IMG/VR virus record: IMGVR_UViG_3300010885_033773
Location: 1-61,499 of that record
Direction: 5' to 3' (one strand)
DNA: 61,499 nucleotides
Source of the DNA: a virus
The notes under the pieces: model-generated
The model's input: only the letters and a program-made list of their open reading frames with translations
Databases searched by the model: none
Told to the model about the DNA's origin: nothing
In this document: one piece after another, positions 35,020 through 43,041 of the stretch
How positions within the stretch are numbered: the stretch's first letter is position 1
How the letters are laid out: the number at the start of each line of letters is the position of its first letter
Translations under genes and position numbers: made by a program

Positions 35020-35775
35020 CTAGAGGGTGGTGCGAGTGACCACACCCGTGACCTGAATTTCACTATCAAACGTCACAACGCCCGAAACTGAAGTCTTTAG
35101 GTCATACTTCATAATGATGCCCTGTCCGTAGTATTGCGGAGCAGCCGCTTGTCCGGTGAAAGCACCGGGGGTAGAAGGCCCGTAAATAAACGATACAAAG
35201 TTGGGCGTGTAGACACCGTTGATGGTGTTGGCGTTGTCCTGCCAAGAAATCAAGTCGGTCATGATGGCATCCATACCACCCGTCGTTGAGGCATTGGAGG
35301 CCTGCGTTGATGCCGTCGGGTCGTACATTCCACCAAACGAAATCGTGTAACCCTTCAGACCCACGATGTAGGTCTTTACACCAGCCTGCGAGAACGTGGT
35401 CGTTTCGGCAGACTCAATGGCGATAGGCAAACTTAGGTCGTTCAGGTATTGTGAAATGTTGACCATAGGCAAAACGGGGCTACCGCTTGCCGTTCCCGAA
35501 ACTGCGGTGTTTACCGAAGTCGTGTAAGACGTAGTTCCGTTGGCGAACTTGGTTGCCGTGGCGTAGGGGATACCGTTTACGAAAGCACCGTAAACCGAGC
35601 CACCGGCAAGAGTGGGCTGACCACCTGCCAAGAGCGTTCCCGTTGCTGGCGCACAAGCGATAATTGCTGGGCTTCCTGTAACGCTGGCAGTCAAAGAGGT
35701 GACCGCAGTACGACCATTCACGTTCTCGTAGCCAATTGCAAGAAACCCGTTCTTACCATGCTGAAATGTAGGCAT
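35020..35775 (-). CDS. Major tail protein A
   Basis: 251 residues with AAGGAAT 5 nt before the ATG. It begins M-P-T-F-Q-H-G-K-N and contains Y-L-N-D-L-S-L-P-I-A-I-E-S-A-E-T-T-T-F, then G-L-K-G-Y-T-I-S-F-G-G-M-Y-D. Near the C-terminus is M-K-Y-D-L-K-T-S-V-S-G-V-V. These blocks fit the tail tube fold of actinophages. It is paralogous to the next gene upstream, which has the same blocks plus insertions. It lies just before the chaperones, as tube genes do. Confidence 0.8.
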   Translation of the reverse strand: MPTFQHGKNGFLAIGYENVNGRTAVTSLTASVTGSPAIIACAPATGTLLAGGQPTLAGGSVYGAFVNGIPYATATKFANGTTSYTTSVNTAVSGTASGSPVLPMVNISQYLNDLSLPIAIESAETTTFSQAGVKTYIVGLKGYTISFGGMYDPTASTQASNASTTGGMDAIMTDLISWQDNANTINGVYTPNFVSFIYGPSTPGAFTGQAAAPQYYGQGIIMKYDLKTSVSGVVTFDSEIQVTGVVTRTTL

Positions 35776-35788
35776 TTCTTATTCCTTC

Positions 35789-36952
35789 CTAGTAACGGGC
35801 GAACCCGTAAAAGATTGTTGCGGAACCGCCATTTGACAAGTTCCAGTTGAGTCGTGAGTATTGGTTAATACTGCCCAGAATTGGGTTGATTACAGCACCC
35901 ACAGCCGTAATCGTGCTTCCGACGTTCGTGTAAGTCGTGCCGTCGGAAGAAGTTTGGAAATTCAAGGTGATAGTCCCCGAAAGGGCGGTAACCGCCATAA
36001 CCAGAAGCCCACCATTGGTGCTGGAAGCGGAATTGTTGAGGGCGACGCTTGTTGCCGACGCACCCGTTCCGACAATGCTGAAAACCTTACCCGTACCGTT
36101 CCAAACGCCAGCGTCGGCTTGGATTTCAGTATCCGCTGCCACAATGCCAGCCACGGGGGTTTTCAGGTCATATTTGGTTTCAATACCCTGCGCCATCCAG
36201 CAACGCTCGTTGTCGGTGCTTCCGCCCAAGGCAAAAACCACACAAGCGTCGTCAGAGGGGTTGAAGGACATATTGTTCAGGATTGCGTCAAGACCCTGTG
36301 GGGTTCCGTCGTAAAAGCCTGATAGTGAAATCGTGCCGTCTTTTAGACCTTTGATGTAGGACTTGGAACTACCCGTTTGGAACGTGGTGGATTCTGTCGC
36401 CTCAATGTTTAGAGAAAGGCTGGCATCGTTGAAGTATTGCGAAAGGTCGTAGGGCGCAGCGGCGGTGGTTGCGGTTCCGCCGGAACTGTATGTTCCCGTA
36501 GCGGTGCTGGAAACCGAGAATCCAAGGTTGTTGGCAGCCGTGATGTTGGCGGTCAGGTTGAACGCCGCTGGTGAAAAGCCTGTCGTGGTCACAGACTGTC
36601 CTGCGACAAAGCCCGTTGCCCCAACGAAGCCAACTAAGCCTGAGACACCGCCAAAAGCCGAAATAGAGGCAGTAGCGGCACTGGCGATAGTGAAACTAGT
36701 CGGTGACGTAGATGCCGTCACAGCGACGCTAGAGGCGTTGTAGGCGGTTGGGGTGAAGCCCGTAATGGTTACGGTGCTTCCCTGATACAAGCCGTGTGGA
36801 ACGTTCGTGGTGTAAGTGGCGTATCCAGCAGAGGGGCTAGATGTGGCAACTGCGGTGATTGCGAGGGGGCCTGATGCACCCGTCATCGTGGCGGAGGCAC
36901 TACTGTTAACGAGCAATACCCTTGTATTTTTACCGTGAGTAAAGACTGGCAT
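35789..36952 (-). CDS. Major tail protein B with inserted beta modules
   Basis: 387 residues. It shares M-P-V-F-T-H-G-K-N, Y-F-N-D-A-S-L-S-L-N-I-E-A-T-E-S-T-T-F and K-Y-D-L-K-T-P-V-A-G-I-V with protein A. Between residues ~30 and ~165 it holds two copies of the G-F-x-P-x-A-Y/F-N module seen in the giant fibre and capsid proteins. A C-terminal ~100 residue beta domain is also extra. Having two tube proteins suggests a mixed or decorated tube. The ATG overlaps the TAA of the small gene upstream. Confidence 0.8.
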   Translation of the reverse strand: MPVFTHGKNTRVLLVNSSASATMTGASGPLAITAVATSSPSAGYATYTTNVPHGLYQGSTVTITGFTPTAYNASSVAVTASTSPTSFTIASAATASISAFGGVSGLVGFVGATGFVAGQSVTTTGFSPAAFNLTANITAANNLGFSVSSTATGTYSSGGTATTAAAPYDLSQYFNDASLSLNIEATESTTFQTGSSKSYIKGLKDGTISLSGFYDGTPQGLDAILNNMSFNPSDDACVVFALGGSTDNERCWMAQGIETKYDLKTPVAGIVAADTEIQADAGVWNGTGKVFSIVGTGASATSVALNNSASSTNGGLLVMAVTALSGTITLNFQTSSDGTTYTNVGSTITAVGAVINPILGSINQYSRLNWNLSNGGSATIFYGFARY

Positions 36953-37215
36953 TAGGCAGTCGCCGTCGTGTCGGTGCTAACCAAAGGGTCGGTAGCAGGT
37001 GATGAATCAACAGGCGTGGGGTCTGCCACAGGTGCGTCAGGGGTCGTGTCAACGGGCTGGTCTTGGGCAAGGGTGATGAAACCCTGCTCAATTAACCAAC
37101 CAATGCTCTCGCCTGGAATATCTGTAACAACATCACCAATGTTCGCCATCTTGCCGCTGTAATAAAGCGGCGATAGACCTGAAACTTGGTATGCCGTGAC
37201 TTTTGACTTTGCCAT
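36952..37215 (-). CDS. Small structural-region protein
   Basis: 87 residues. A compact N-terminal half (V-S-G-L-S-P-L-Y-Y-S-G-K, G-D-V-V-T-D-I-P-G-E-S-I-G-W-L-I-E-Q-G-F-I) is followed by a Pro/Asp/Thr-rich unstructured tail. The N-terminal pattern is seen in small phage proteins next to tube genes, which I recall without a name. AAAGG is 4 nt before the ATG, and it is coupled to major tail protein B. Confidence 0.65.
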   Translation of the reverse strand: MAKSKVTAYQVSGLSPLYYSGKMANIGDVVTDIPGESIGWLIEQGFITLAQDQPVDTTPDAPVADPTPVDSSPATDPLVSTDTTATA

Positions 37216-37305
37216 AACGCCTTTCAGCGAACTAGTGACCCTACGGGGTAGAGGCTACCATCGTATTTTGGAAATCTAGTTGGCTAATTTGGGGTAGCAC
37301 CCAGT

Positions 37306-37319
37306 ATGGGACATCCCAT
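37306..37319. repeat. Perfect palindrome in a 145-bp gap
   Basis: The gap 37216-37360 has no gene. It contains the perfect inverted repeat ATGGGA-CA-TCCCAT and the short hairpin ACCC-TAC-GGGGT near 37239. Either could be an operator or weak terminator. I see no convincing promoter. Confidence 0.35.
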
Positions 37320-37360
37320 TTGAGGGGTTGTATGAGCCTCTAGGCGTGTCTGTTTATGGC

Positions 37361-37639
37361 TTATTCGTCGTCTTCTGACCGAATGGTGCGCTTGCGCTTT
37401 TTGGATGCTGATACACGGTGAGGGTAGAAGGCACGGACTGTTTGGTTGCCATAGGTTCCGCCGTGAACAATAACGTCGGTCACTTCGTTGTTGCGAATGT
37501 GAACTTTGATAAAGGTGAAGTCGCCACGCTCGCCAGCAACCTTTACAACGTCGCCGGGATTTATGCCATTCCATTCCTCCGCAACGTCATAGGACGGAAT
37601 GTAGTGGGGGGTGATGGTCGTTGCTATTCGTTTAGCCAT
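37361..37639 (-). CDS. Small SH3-like protein with its own regulated promoter
   Basis: 92 residues. A beta-rich core (I-N-P-G-D-V-V-K-V-A-G-E-R-G-D-F-T-F-I-K-V-H-I, D-V-I-V-H-G-G) suggests an SH3-like barrel. A basic then acidic tail (K-K-R-K-R-T-I-R-S-E-D-D-E) follows. It has its own strong palindromic promoter although it lies inside the structural operon, so it may be expressed at another time than its neighbours. It could bind nucleic acid. The function is unknown. Confidence 0.65.
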   Translation of the reverse strand: MAKRIATTITPHYIPSYDVAEEWNGINPGDVVKVAGERGDFTFIKVHIRNNEVTDVIVHGGTYGNQTVRAFYPHRVSASKKRKRTIRSEDDE

Positions 37640-37666
37640 ATGTTCCTCTCTTAATCAGGTCTAAGA

Positions 37667-37695
37667 ACTTTATCATAATACTTGACCGCCGTCAA
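37667..37695 (-). promoter_or_regulatory. Strong promoter with overlapping palindrome
   Basis: On the minus strand, TTGACG (37690-37695) and TAA AGT (37667-37672) are 17 bp apart. The perfect inverted repeat CTTGAC-CGCC-GTCAAG (37681-37696) covers the -35 box, so a dimeric repressor could block it. Confidence 0.8.
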
Positions 37696-37696
37696 G

Positions 37697-37933
37697 TTAT
37701 TGCGTTATCTGTTCACCACAAGGGCATACCAAATAACTGCCGCCACCAACATTAACGGGTATTGCCTTGGCGTGGTCGCAAGCCTTTTCCAATTCCTCAA
37801 CGCCGTCGGCTGATGCTGTTTCTTCAGGCTCTACAAGCATTTTCTCAACTGCGGCGATAGCGAGCAGGGAAGCCTCGCTGGCCTTGCGTGCCGCCTGTAG
37901 CGTTTTGATTATCACATCACGTTCTACGGTCAT
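37697..37933 (-). CDS. Small protein with zinc-ribbon-like end
   Basis: 78 residues. The first two thirds is helical, and the C-terminus has C-D-H-A-K, then Y-L-V-C-P-C-G-E-Q, a possible metal site. Its ATG and the TGA of the gene upstream overlap (ATGA at 37930-37933). The function is unknown. Its position among connector genes may be incidental. Confidence 0.6.
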   Translation of the reverse strand: MTVERDVIIKTLQAARKASEASLLAIAAVEKMLVEPEETASADGVEELEKACDHAKAIPVNVGGGSYLVCPCGEQITQ

Positions 37934-38379
37934 GTGGTCGGAACACCATTAGTGTTATTGGTAGTGAATTGGAAGTTCATAGAGAAACGTGGTCGCTCTA
38001 CGTCGTCGTAGCCAATGGGGTTGGGGATACCCATCAACTCAATACGGGCGACATGGGGGAAGTAGGTAGCGTCGGGAACGACAAACCCACCCAAGACGTT
38101 GCGAATGGTGTTCGCCCACGCATACGCACCGGGGTAGTCCTCTCGTTCCCCACGAACGCTGATTTGGACACGGGGATAATCAAGGGCGGTAATGCCGTTG
38201 CCCATTGTGAAGCCCGAATTCTTACCCTCATACTGCTGAACCACAACAGCGGCGTTAGGGGCTTCTGCTGGCATACGACCCACAAACAGGTTCACCCCTG
38301 CCACTAGACCTTGCGAGCCGTAAGAAGCCGTTGTGACCTTGGCTACGAGGAACGTGGCGATGTCGTCTAAAAGTGCCAT
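37930..38379 (-). CDS. Tail terminator-like protein
   Basis: 149 residues. The order N-terminal helix (M-A-L-L-D-D-I-A-T-F-L), beta strand with V-N-L-F-V-G-R-M-P, A-A-V-V-V-Q-Q-Y-E-G, then P-R-V-Q-I-S-V-R-G, and a C-terminal F-S-M-N-F-Q-F is typical of tail terminator (gpU/gp17-like) proteins that cap the tube. AGGA is 7 nt before the ATG, and its spacer contains the dispersed motif. It lies between the gp10-like protein and the tail genes, as expected. Confidence 0.7.
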   Translation of the reverse strand: MALLDDIATFLVAKVTTASYGSQGLVAGVNLFVGRMPAEAPNAAVVVQQYEGKNSGFTMGNGITALDYPRVQISVRGEREDYPGAYAWANTIRNVLGGFVVPDATYFPHVARIELMGIPNPIGYDDVERPRFSMNFQFTTNNTNGVPTT

Positions 38380-38388
38380 AGTGAAATC

Positions 38389-38838
38389 CTACCCCCCAAA
38401 CGCCTGTCCCAATTGTTCCGTGAACTGACCCAACGAGAACGTAGATGACAAGCCAGCCATATTCCAATGTTTTTCTAAGTTATGAACCAGCAAGGGTATA
38501 AGTTCCGGTTGGTGACGGGTCAGGGGAACTTCCAAATACTTTGCCTGTGTCGGTGCGGTGTGTGGCATTTCTAAATCTTCATGAACTTTTAGGGCGTAGT
38601 CCACCATGCTGTTGCCATATTGGATGTATGCGTCTAAGACAAATTCACTGGCTGGGGCAAGAACACCCGAATCCCGTAGTGCCCCCGTATTGACGGGAAC
38701 CAATGTCTGACTGTCGTCATACACTTTTTGCAGAACCGTGTTTAGCGTTTCTGCCATTGATGCCCTGAATATGTGTTCCACCATCGATTTGCTCGGCAGT
38801 TTGGAAGTGTCAAACAGAACCCTGAAGTCTCTACCCAT
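38389..38838 (-). CDS. HK97 gp10-like neck protein
   Basis: 149 residues. The conserved block V-P-V-N-T-G-A-L-R-D-S-G, then Y-G-N-S-M-V-D-Y-A-L-K-V-H-E-D, is the signature of the HK97 gp10 / neck and tail-completion family. It is preceded by AAGGGG and a TAGTGAAAT copy. The product helps join the head and tail. It is placed between the head stopper and tail terminator, which matches the standard order. Confidence 0.8.
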   Translation of the reverse strand: MGRDFRVLFDTSKLPSKSMVEHIFRASMAETLNTVLQKVYDDSQTLVPVNTGALRDSGVLAPASEFVLDAYIQYGNSMVDYALKVHEDLEMPHTAPTQAKYLEVPLTRHQPELIPLLVHNLEKHWNMAGLSSTFSLGQFTEQLGQAFGG

Positions 38839-38853
38839 TTATTTCACTACCCC

Positions 38854-39261
38854 TTATTGGAAGTGGATAGTTGTGGAGTAAGGGCCTGTCTCGTCGTAGT
38901 TGTTGTCGATATAGGCGATTACGGGATACCGCAGGGCTGGCTGGACTTGGCTGGGGATACACACCTTGCTTTCCGTGCTGACGTTGGGGAAAAACCCCGT
39001 CAAATAAGCCTGACCAGAGGACTTACGTTCACGCCCCTCAGCGTCGGTGAAAACCTTTGTCGTGTATTCAATACGGCAAAGGTATGAAACTGCCGTTGTC
39101 CAAGCCTGTTCGCTGTTGTTGGTAGCCCCACTAGGAAGGGGGTTGGCGTGACGACCATAAATGTCTAGCGGTGCTGAAACCGTTGGAACGGCGTAGGGCG
39201 CAGGATTCTGAATCAGAATCGTCTGCGTCATTATTGCTAGAAGTTCAGGGTCAATGGCCAC
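38854..39261 (-). CDS. Head-tail stopper-like protein
   Basis: 135 residues from a GTG start with AGG upstream. It has beta segments (Y-L-C-R-I-E-Y-T-T-K-V-F, G-Q-A-Y-L-T-G-F-F-P, Y-P-V-I-A-Y-I-D-N) similar to head-tail stopper proteins (gp16/SPP1-type). It lies exactly between the connector-like and gp10-like genes. The call depends mostly on order and fold pattern. Confidence 0.6.
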   Translation of the reverse strand: MAIDPELLAIMTQTILIQNPAPYAVPTVSAPLDIYGRHANPLPSGATNNSEQAWTTAVSYLCRIEYTTKVFTDAEGRERKSSGQAYLTGFFPNVSTESKVCIPSQVQPALRYPVIAYIDNNYDETGPYSTTIHFQ

Positions 39262-39268
39262 TTTCTAC

Positions 39269-39739
39269 CTACATCCCACCGGGGTTGTAGCCAGTTCCAT
39301 AGGTGGTGGTAACGCCCAATACGGATTCGCTAGGCCAGTAGTTTCCGTGTGCGTAGTAGGGGTCAAATTCGCCCGGAACGGTGAATTCTGCGCCCAAAGC
39401 GTGTGGGTCTGCATTCACCATTGGTGGGTTAACACGACGGCTACGGGCAAGCAGGTCTTTGGACAGACGCTCGTAGCGTTGCGCCCTATCACCATAGGAC
39501 TGCGACAGGCTCAAACCACCGACGCTTTTGCTGGTGGATTGCGCCAGACCCGTAAAGGTAGAGGCGATATTCTGCGCCGTGTTGGCGGCGGTTCGGTAAA
39601 TTTCATAGTTCATTTCAGCAAGGTTGAAAGTGATTTCTTCGTCCTGAACCAACGGGTTATCAGGGTTGGTATCACCAACAAGCCAGCGAACTGCGTCCTT
39701 CGGGGAGGAAGTCGGGTCGGCAGAGTAAGTCCACGTCAT
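39269..39739 (-). CDS. Head-tail adaptor (connector) protein
   Basis: 156 residues. The N-terminus D-P-T-S-S-P-K-D-A-V-R-W-L-V-G-D-T, then L-V-Q-D-E-E-I, is the well-known start of phage connector proteins (gp6/gp15-like) that dock under the portal. A helical middle and a loop-rich tail follow. AAGGA-TAGTGAAATA-ATG gives the ribosome site and again contains the dispersed motif. Confidence 0.8.
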   Translation of the reverse strand: MTWTYSADPTSSPKDAVRWLVGDTNPDNPLVQDEEITFNLAEMNYEIYRTAANTAQNIASTFTGLAQSTSKSVGGLSLSQSYGDRAQRYERLSKDLLARSRRVNPPMVNADPHALGAEFTVPGEFDPYYAHGNYWPSESVLGVTTTYGTGYNPGGM

Positions 39740-39752
39740 TATTTCACTATCC

Positions 39753-40094
39753 TTACAGGGGGTTGAAGTTGAACAAAATAGAACCAGTCAAGATGCGTTC
39801 CGCACCCGACGAAGTTTGCACTGCGGTGATTTGGAAATACCAACGGCCTGCGGTCAGTTGTGAAAGTTCGCCGTTGCTCCACGTCACCACAAGGTTTGCC
39901 GAGTTGTTGACGCTTGCCAAACCGCTAAATCCAGTGCTTTTGTAGATTTGTGCGCTATTAGGTGGGCGACCAATCTTCAAGGAAAATGTCCATCCACTGC
40001 TGAAATCTAAAGGCACGCCCGAAGAATCTAGCCACAGAAACGATGCTTGGGGCAGGTTCGCCGCTGGTGTCGGGTAGGTCAAAGTGTCTGCCAT
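39753..40094 (-). CDS. Ig-like/BppU-type beta domain protein
   Basis: 113 residues. The pattern F-L-W-L-D-S-S-G, W-T-F-S-L-K-I-G, L-V-V-T-W-S-N-G-E-L, then G-R-W-Y-F-Q-I-T-A-V is that of BppU N-terminal-like or Ig-like beta sandwich domains found in baseplate and fibre-binding proteins. GAGGAG lies 8 nt before the ATG. It overlaps the 20-residue repeat gene (TAATG), so the two products may work together as a base and a fibre. Confidence 0.65.
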   Translation of the reverse strand: MADTLTYPTPAANLPQASFLWLDSSGVPLDFSSGWTFSLKIGRPPNSAQIYKSTGFSGLASVNNSANLVVTWSNGELSQLTAGRWYFQITAVQTSSGAERILTGSILFNFNPL

Positions 40095-41029
40095 TAGTTT
40101 CGCTCCTCAAACGATATTACTCCTGCGTCTTGGATTATTTCACTAGTTGCGGAGTCTGTGAATGATGCTAGTGCCTGTTCTTTGTTTTGTGCAGGGGCAG
40201 AATCTTGCAATTGTTCAAAGGTCAGGTATTCCTGAAAAATAACAGGTGCGGTGACGAAAAGATGAACAATGTAAGCCCATCCAAGTTGTGTCTGAATGCC
40301 AACAGCACTACTGTCACGCTGGCGAGAAATCTGCCGAACCGACGTAATGGTACTGGACAGGGCGTTAGCAACGGCACGAACACGGGAGAGCGACTTAGCA
40401 GAACCGCTTGCTAGAACTTGTGAACCAGAGCCGGAAAGAGTGTGCGTTTGTTTCTTGGTATTTCCTTGACTTTTCACCTGCGCCGTAGAGCCAGAACGGA
40501 TAAGGGCACGACTAGCGGCACCAGCGGCAGACATTACACCTGCCACAGAACCAGCGACAATAGCGGAACGAGCCTTGACACCCATTGTGGTTTGGATTTC
40601 AGGGGCAGAACCCGTCACGTTGCGAGTGGCGGATTTCACACCGTCTGTGGTCAGTATGCCAGATGCCTGTGACGCAGTTTGCTTTGTTTGTGCTTTGGTT
40701 CCATCGGTGGTGGAAACTTCAACGGCAGACGAGACAGTCGTGTGTGCCACAACTTTGTTGCTTTGTGTAGTGGAAACTTCCGACGGGGCACTTGCAAATG
40801 TGCGAACAACGCTTTTACTTGCTGTGGTGATTTGGATTTCCGACGCAGAGCCAAGACGTGTGTAAAAGACCGTTTTTGCGTTGGTAGAAACAGGGATTCC
40901 GACAAAAGAACCGACAACAATGTAAGTGTTGGAAGACGGTGCGCCTTTGTAAAGCCCAATAAACGGGGTATTTCCACCACCGTTGTAGAAGGCAAAGACT
41001 ATGTTGGCGTTAGAAACTGTCGTGGGCAT
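40094..41029 (-). CDS. Fibre protein with ten 20-residue repeats
   Basis: 311 residues. From residue 45 to 244 the protein is ten tandem 20-residue units without gaps (DNA 40298-40897). The consensus is roughly I/V-x-T-T-x-G-x-K, then x-R-x-x-x-x-G-S-A-x-E. Such exact spacing suggests a beta-solenoid or stacked hairpin rod. The N-terminal 44 residues (N-A-N-I-V-F-A-F-Y-N-G-G-G-N) and C-terminal ~65 residues look like the attachment and a helical tail. It is likely a fibre shaft. The DNA units are diverged, so recent slippage is not the cause. Confidence 0.7.
   Translation of the reverse strand: MPTTVSNANIVFAFYNGGGNTPFIGLYKGAPSSNTYIVVGSFVGIPVSTNAKTVFYTRLGSASEIQITTASKSVVRTFASAPSEVSTTQSNKVVAHTTVSSAVEVSTTDGTKAQTKQTASQASGILTTDGVKSATRNVTGSAPEIQTTMGVKARSAIVAGSVAGVMSAAGAASRALIRSGSTAQVKSQGNTKKQTHTLSGSGSQVLASGSAKSLSRVRAVANALSSTITSVRQISRQRDSSAVGIQTQLGWAYIVHLFVTAPVIFQEYLTFEQLQDSAPAQNKEQALASFTDSATSEIIQDAGVISFEERN
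40298..40897 (-). repeat. Ten in-frame 60-bp repeats
   Basis: These are the tandem 60-bp units behind the 20-residue repeat in the fibre gene. They are recognisable at protein level more than DNA level. Confidence 0.7.
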
Positions 41030-41048
41030 AGCCCATCACCAGCCCCTA

Positions 41049-41771
41049 CTAGTTGCTCATAAGCCAGTATGGCGTAAATGCAAGGGTGTCATTTGCGCCC
41101 AGAGTGGGGCTGGAATTGTCGGCAAAGTTAGCGGCGTAAAGGGCTGTTCCACCAGTAAGTGCGGTAGCGATGAAGTACCCGTTCGCAGCACTCCACGTTC
41201 CAAGCGCAGGCCCAAAAGTCACCTGACCACCCGTTGACTTCATACCCGTTCCCAAAAAGGTTGTTCCGTCGTAGAACGTGTCCGTGACGGGGGGCAAGTT
41301 ATCACCAATGACAATGGCAGCACTGTTCTGCGTGTTTGTCAAGGTTCCGCTAATAACGATTTGGTTAGAACCCGGCAGACCCGTGATTATGTGGGATTCT
41401 TTGGTTCCACCAGTTCCGATAGTAATAGCCATACCAGCCTGTAAACCTGCGTAAGTCGTAATCGTTCCCGTGTAGGTTCCAGTGGTGGTGATGTAGGTAG
41501 AGCCTGACGTGTTACCAGATGACGTGGTGGTGGCGTTAGACAGGGTTACGTTGGCGGTAGCGGCGCTTCCAAAGGTAACAGCCTTGCGAGCGTAAATAGA
41601 ACCAGAAACTTCAGTTATTCCACTACCGATAGTCGCAGTTGCGGCAGGAACGGTTGTTCCCGACAAACCCGTGAAAAGACCAACGTACAACTGTGAATAG
41701 GTCGTCGGGGAAGCGGTGATTATCTGGTTGAACATTACGGTCAAACCAGCGTTGAGAAAAACCTGTGCCAC
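41049..41771 (-). CDS. Fibre-tip-like structural protein
   Basis: 240 residues from GTG with AGGAG. The N-terminus N-A-G-L-T-V-M-F-N and L-Y-V-G-L-F-T-G-L is followed by Thr-rich beta modules. The C-terminal block (G-T-W-S-A-A-N-G-Y-F-I-A-T, then G-A-N-D-T-L-A-F-T-P-Y-W) is like phage proteins of this position that I recall only as hypothetical structural proteins. The upstream gap 41772-41836 holds an inverted repeat TGGTAG/CTACCA of unclear role. Confidence 0.6.
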   Translation of the reverse strand: MAQVFLNAGLTVMFNQIITASPTTYSQLYVGLFTGLSGTTVPAATATIGSGITEVSGSIYARKAVTFGSAATANVTLSNATTTSSGNTSGSTYITTTGTYTGTITTYAGLQAGMAITIGTGGTKESHIITGLPGSNQIVISGTLTNTQNSAAIVIGDNLPPVTDTFYDGTTFLGTGMKSTGGQVTFGPALGTWSAANGYFIATALTGGTALYAANFADNSSPTLGANDTLAFTPYWLMSN

Positions 41772-41836
41772 TTATGCTCCTGTGTGGTAGAACGGGTGCT
41801 GCGACCTACTCTACCAAAGGATTTTGGAAATCCCTA

Positions 41837-42139
41837 CTAAGGGGCAGGCTGAATATTTGGAATTGCGCTACTTGGGTCGGCAGATGCCGTCGGGTCAATA
41901 GGCGGTGTGCTGGAAACCGGCGCAACCGACAAAGACTGAAGTTCCTCAAAGTGAACCTTTAGAGCATTGTCTAACGTGGCAATAGCCGATTCCGCTTGCG
42001 CTTCGGCATTTGCGTCGTTGTTTGCTTGTGCCACCTTTAGGTTCAGGCTGTGCTGATAAGCCTCGGCGGCGAATTGCTGGATACGCCCACTAAGCACTTC
42101 ACGCTTTTGGTCGTCTGTAAGGAAAGTTGAGTAGTCCAT
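41837..42139 (-). CDS. Small helical protein with Pro-rich tail
   Basis: 100 residues. A helical, possibly coiled-coil N-terminal 70 residues (I-Q-Q-F-A-A-E-A-Y-Q-H, A-E-A-Q-A-E-S-A-I-A-T-L) precedes a Pro/Ser/Ala tail. It could be a fibre chaperone or trimerisation helper. There is no family match. Its GGGG ribosome site is close to the ATG. Confidence 0.55.
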   Translation of the reverse strand: MDYSTFLTDDQKREVLSGRIQQFAAEAYQHSLNLKVAQANNDANAEAQAESAIATLDNALKVHFEELQSLSVAPVSSTPPIDPTASADPSSAIPNIQPAP

Positions 42140-42144
42140 AACCC

Positions 42145-43032
42145 CTACTCTAGCACTTCTGCGACGTGGAGTGGGGATAACGCCTCAAAAAGTTTCTTGC
42201 CCCAAGCAACTTTGAAAGCCTCCGTTGTGGTGGAAAAACCAGCCGTTTTTAGGTCTACCAGAGGCTTGTCTGCCAAACCACAAGGAACAATGCTGGTGTT
42301 CTGCGCTTCAAGGTCAATGGCGATATTGACCATAGCCATAACATTGACAATGGCAGGCTTGTCCATTTCACCAGACAGGTGCGCCTGTCCACCAGCCACG
42401 CCCACCTTAAATGGGTTGTCCGTTTCGGTATTTGTCCAAACACCAGGCACTTCTGGCAAATTGGAAATCTTGCCTAAAACCCCGTTAGTGTCAAGTTCCG
42501 CCAACGCTTCACAAGCCGCCTGAATCACCGCTTCCGTGACGATGCCAGCCACGTCATAACTTGGTTGAGCCTTAATGATGACGCTAACGAACACCTGACC
42601 CTTGTCGTGATAAGCGGTTGCTCCTCCACGAACGGGCAGTTCCACAATAGGCATTTCACCAGTGTCCCTAAAGTCGCTTTCTTGCGTCGAATCCCCCGTG
42701 GTAATCACCTTTTCGGGCAGTTCTCCAATAAGAACAAATCCGTTTGGGATGGCGTTGTAGTCGGGCATAGCCGATACTGTTTCATTCACAGCCTCCATTC
42801 CACCTTGCGTATCTGTCCAGTCAAGATGGAAAACCCTAACGGCACCATCAAAAGGCAACAAACATTCGGCGTGGGCCAATCCAAAGTTTCTAGCACCCTT
42901 GCTACTTGATAAAAGTAAGTTGTGAGACAAATCTGCAAAGTTGTCTCCCCCGTTGGTGGAATAATAGTTAAGAACCAATTTTTGGTCGCCATCAATTTGA
43001 TATTCGGCAACGATGTAGTTGGGTAGCGTCAT
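42145..43032 (-). CDS. Hypothetical structural-region protein
   Basis: 295 residues, of mixed alpha/beta composition, with no signal peptide and no motif I recognise. Notable segments are L-V-L-N-Y-Y-S-T-N-G-G-D-N-F and V-V-D-L-K-T-A-G-F-S near the end. AAGG-TAGTGAA-ATG is the start region and includes the dispersed motif. Its place between fibre genes suggests a virion or assembly role, which is only inference. Confidence 0.6.
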   Translation of the reverse strand: MTLPNYIVAEYQIDGDQKLVLNYYSTNGGDNFADLSHNLLLSSSKGARNFGLAHAECLLPFDGAVRVFHLDWTDTQGGMEAVNETVSAMPDYNAIPNGFVLIGELPEKVITTGDSTQESDFRDTGEMPIVELPVRGGATAYHDKGQVFVSVIIKAQPSYDVAGIVTEAVIQAACEALAELDTNGVLGKISNLPEVPGVWTNTETDNPFKVGVAGGQAHLSGEMDKPAIVNVMAMVNIAIDLEAQNTSIVPCGLADKPLVDLKTAGFSTTTEAFKVAWGKKLFEALSPLHVAEVLE

Positions 43033-43041
43033 TTCACTACC

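Noticed and set aside
37284-37574. 96-residue minus-strand ORF overlapping the SH3-like gene
   Set aside because: It is read in another frame of a better supported gene, is Cys/Arg/Ser-rich without pattern, and has no ribosome site.
40298-40897. CRISPR-like array
   Set aside because: The 60-bp periodicity is protein-coding with diverged units and no conserved repeat with unique spacers; no other array-like pattern was found.
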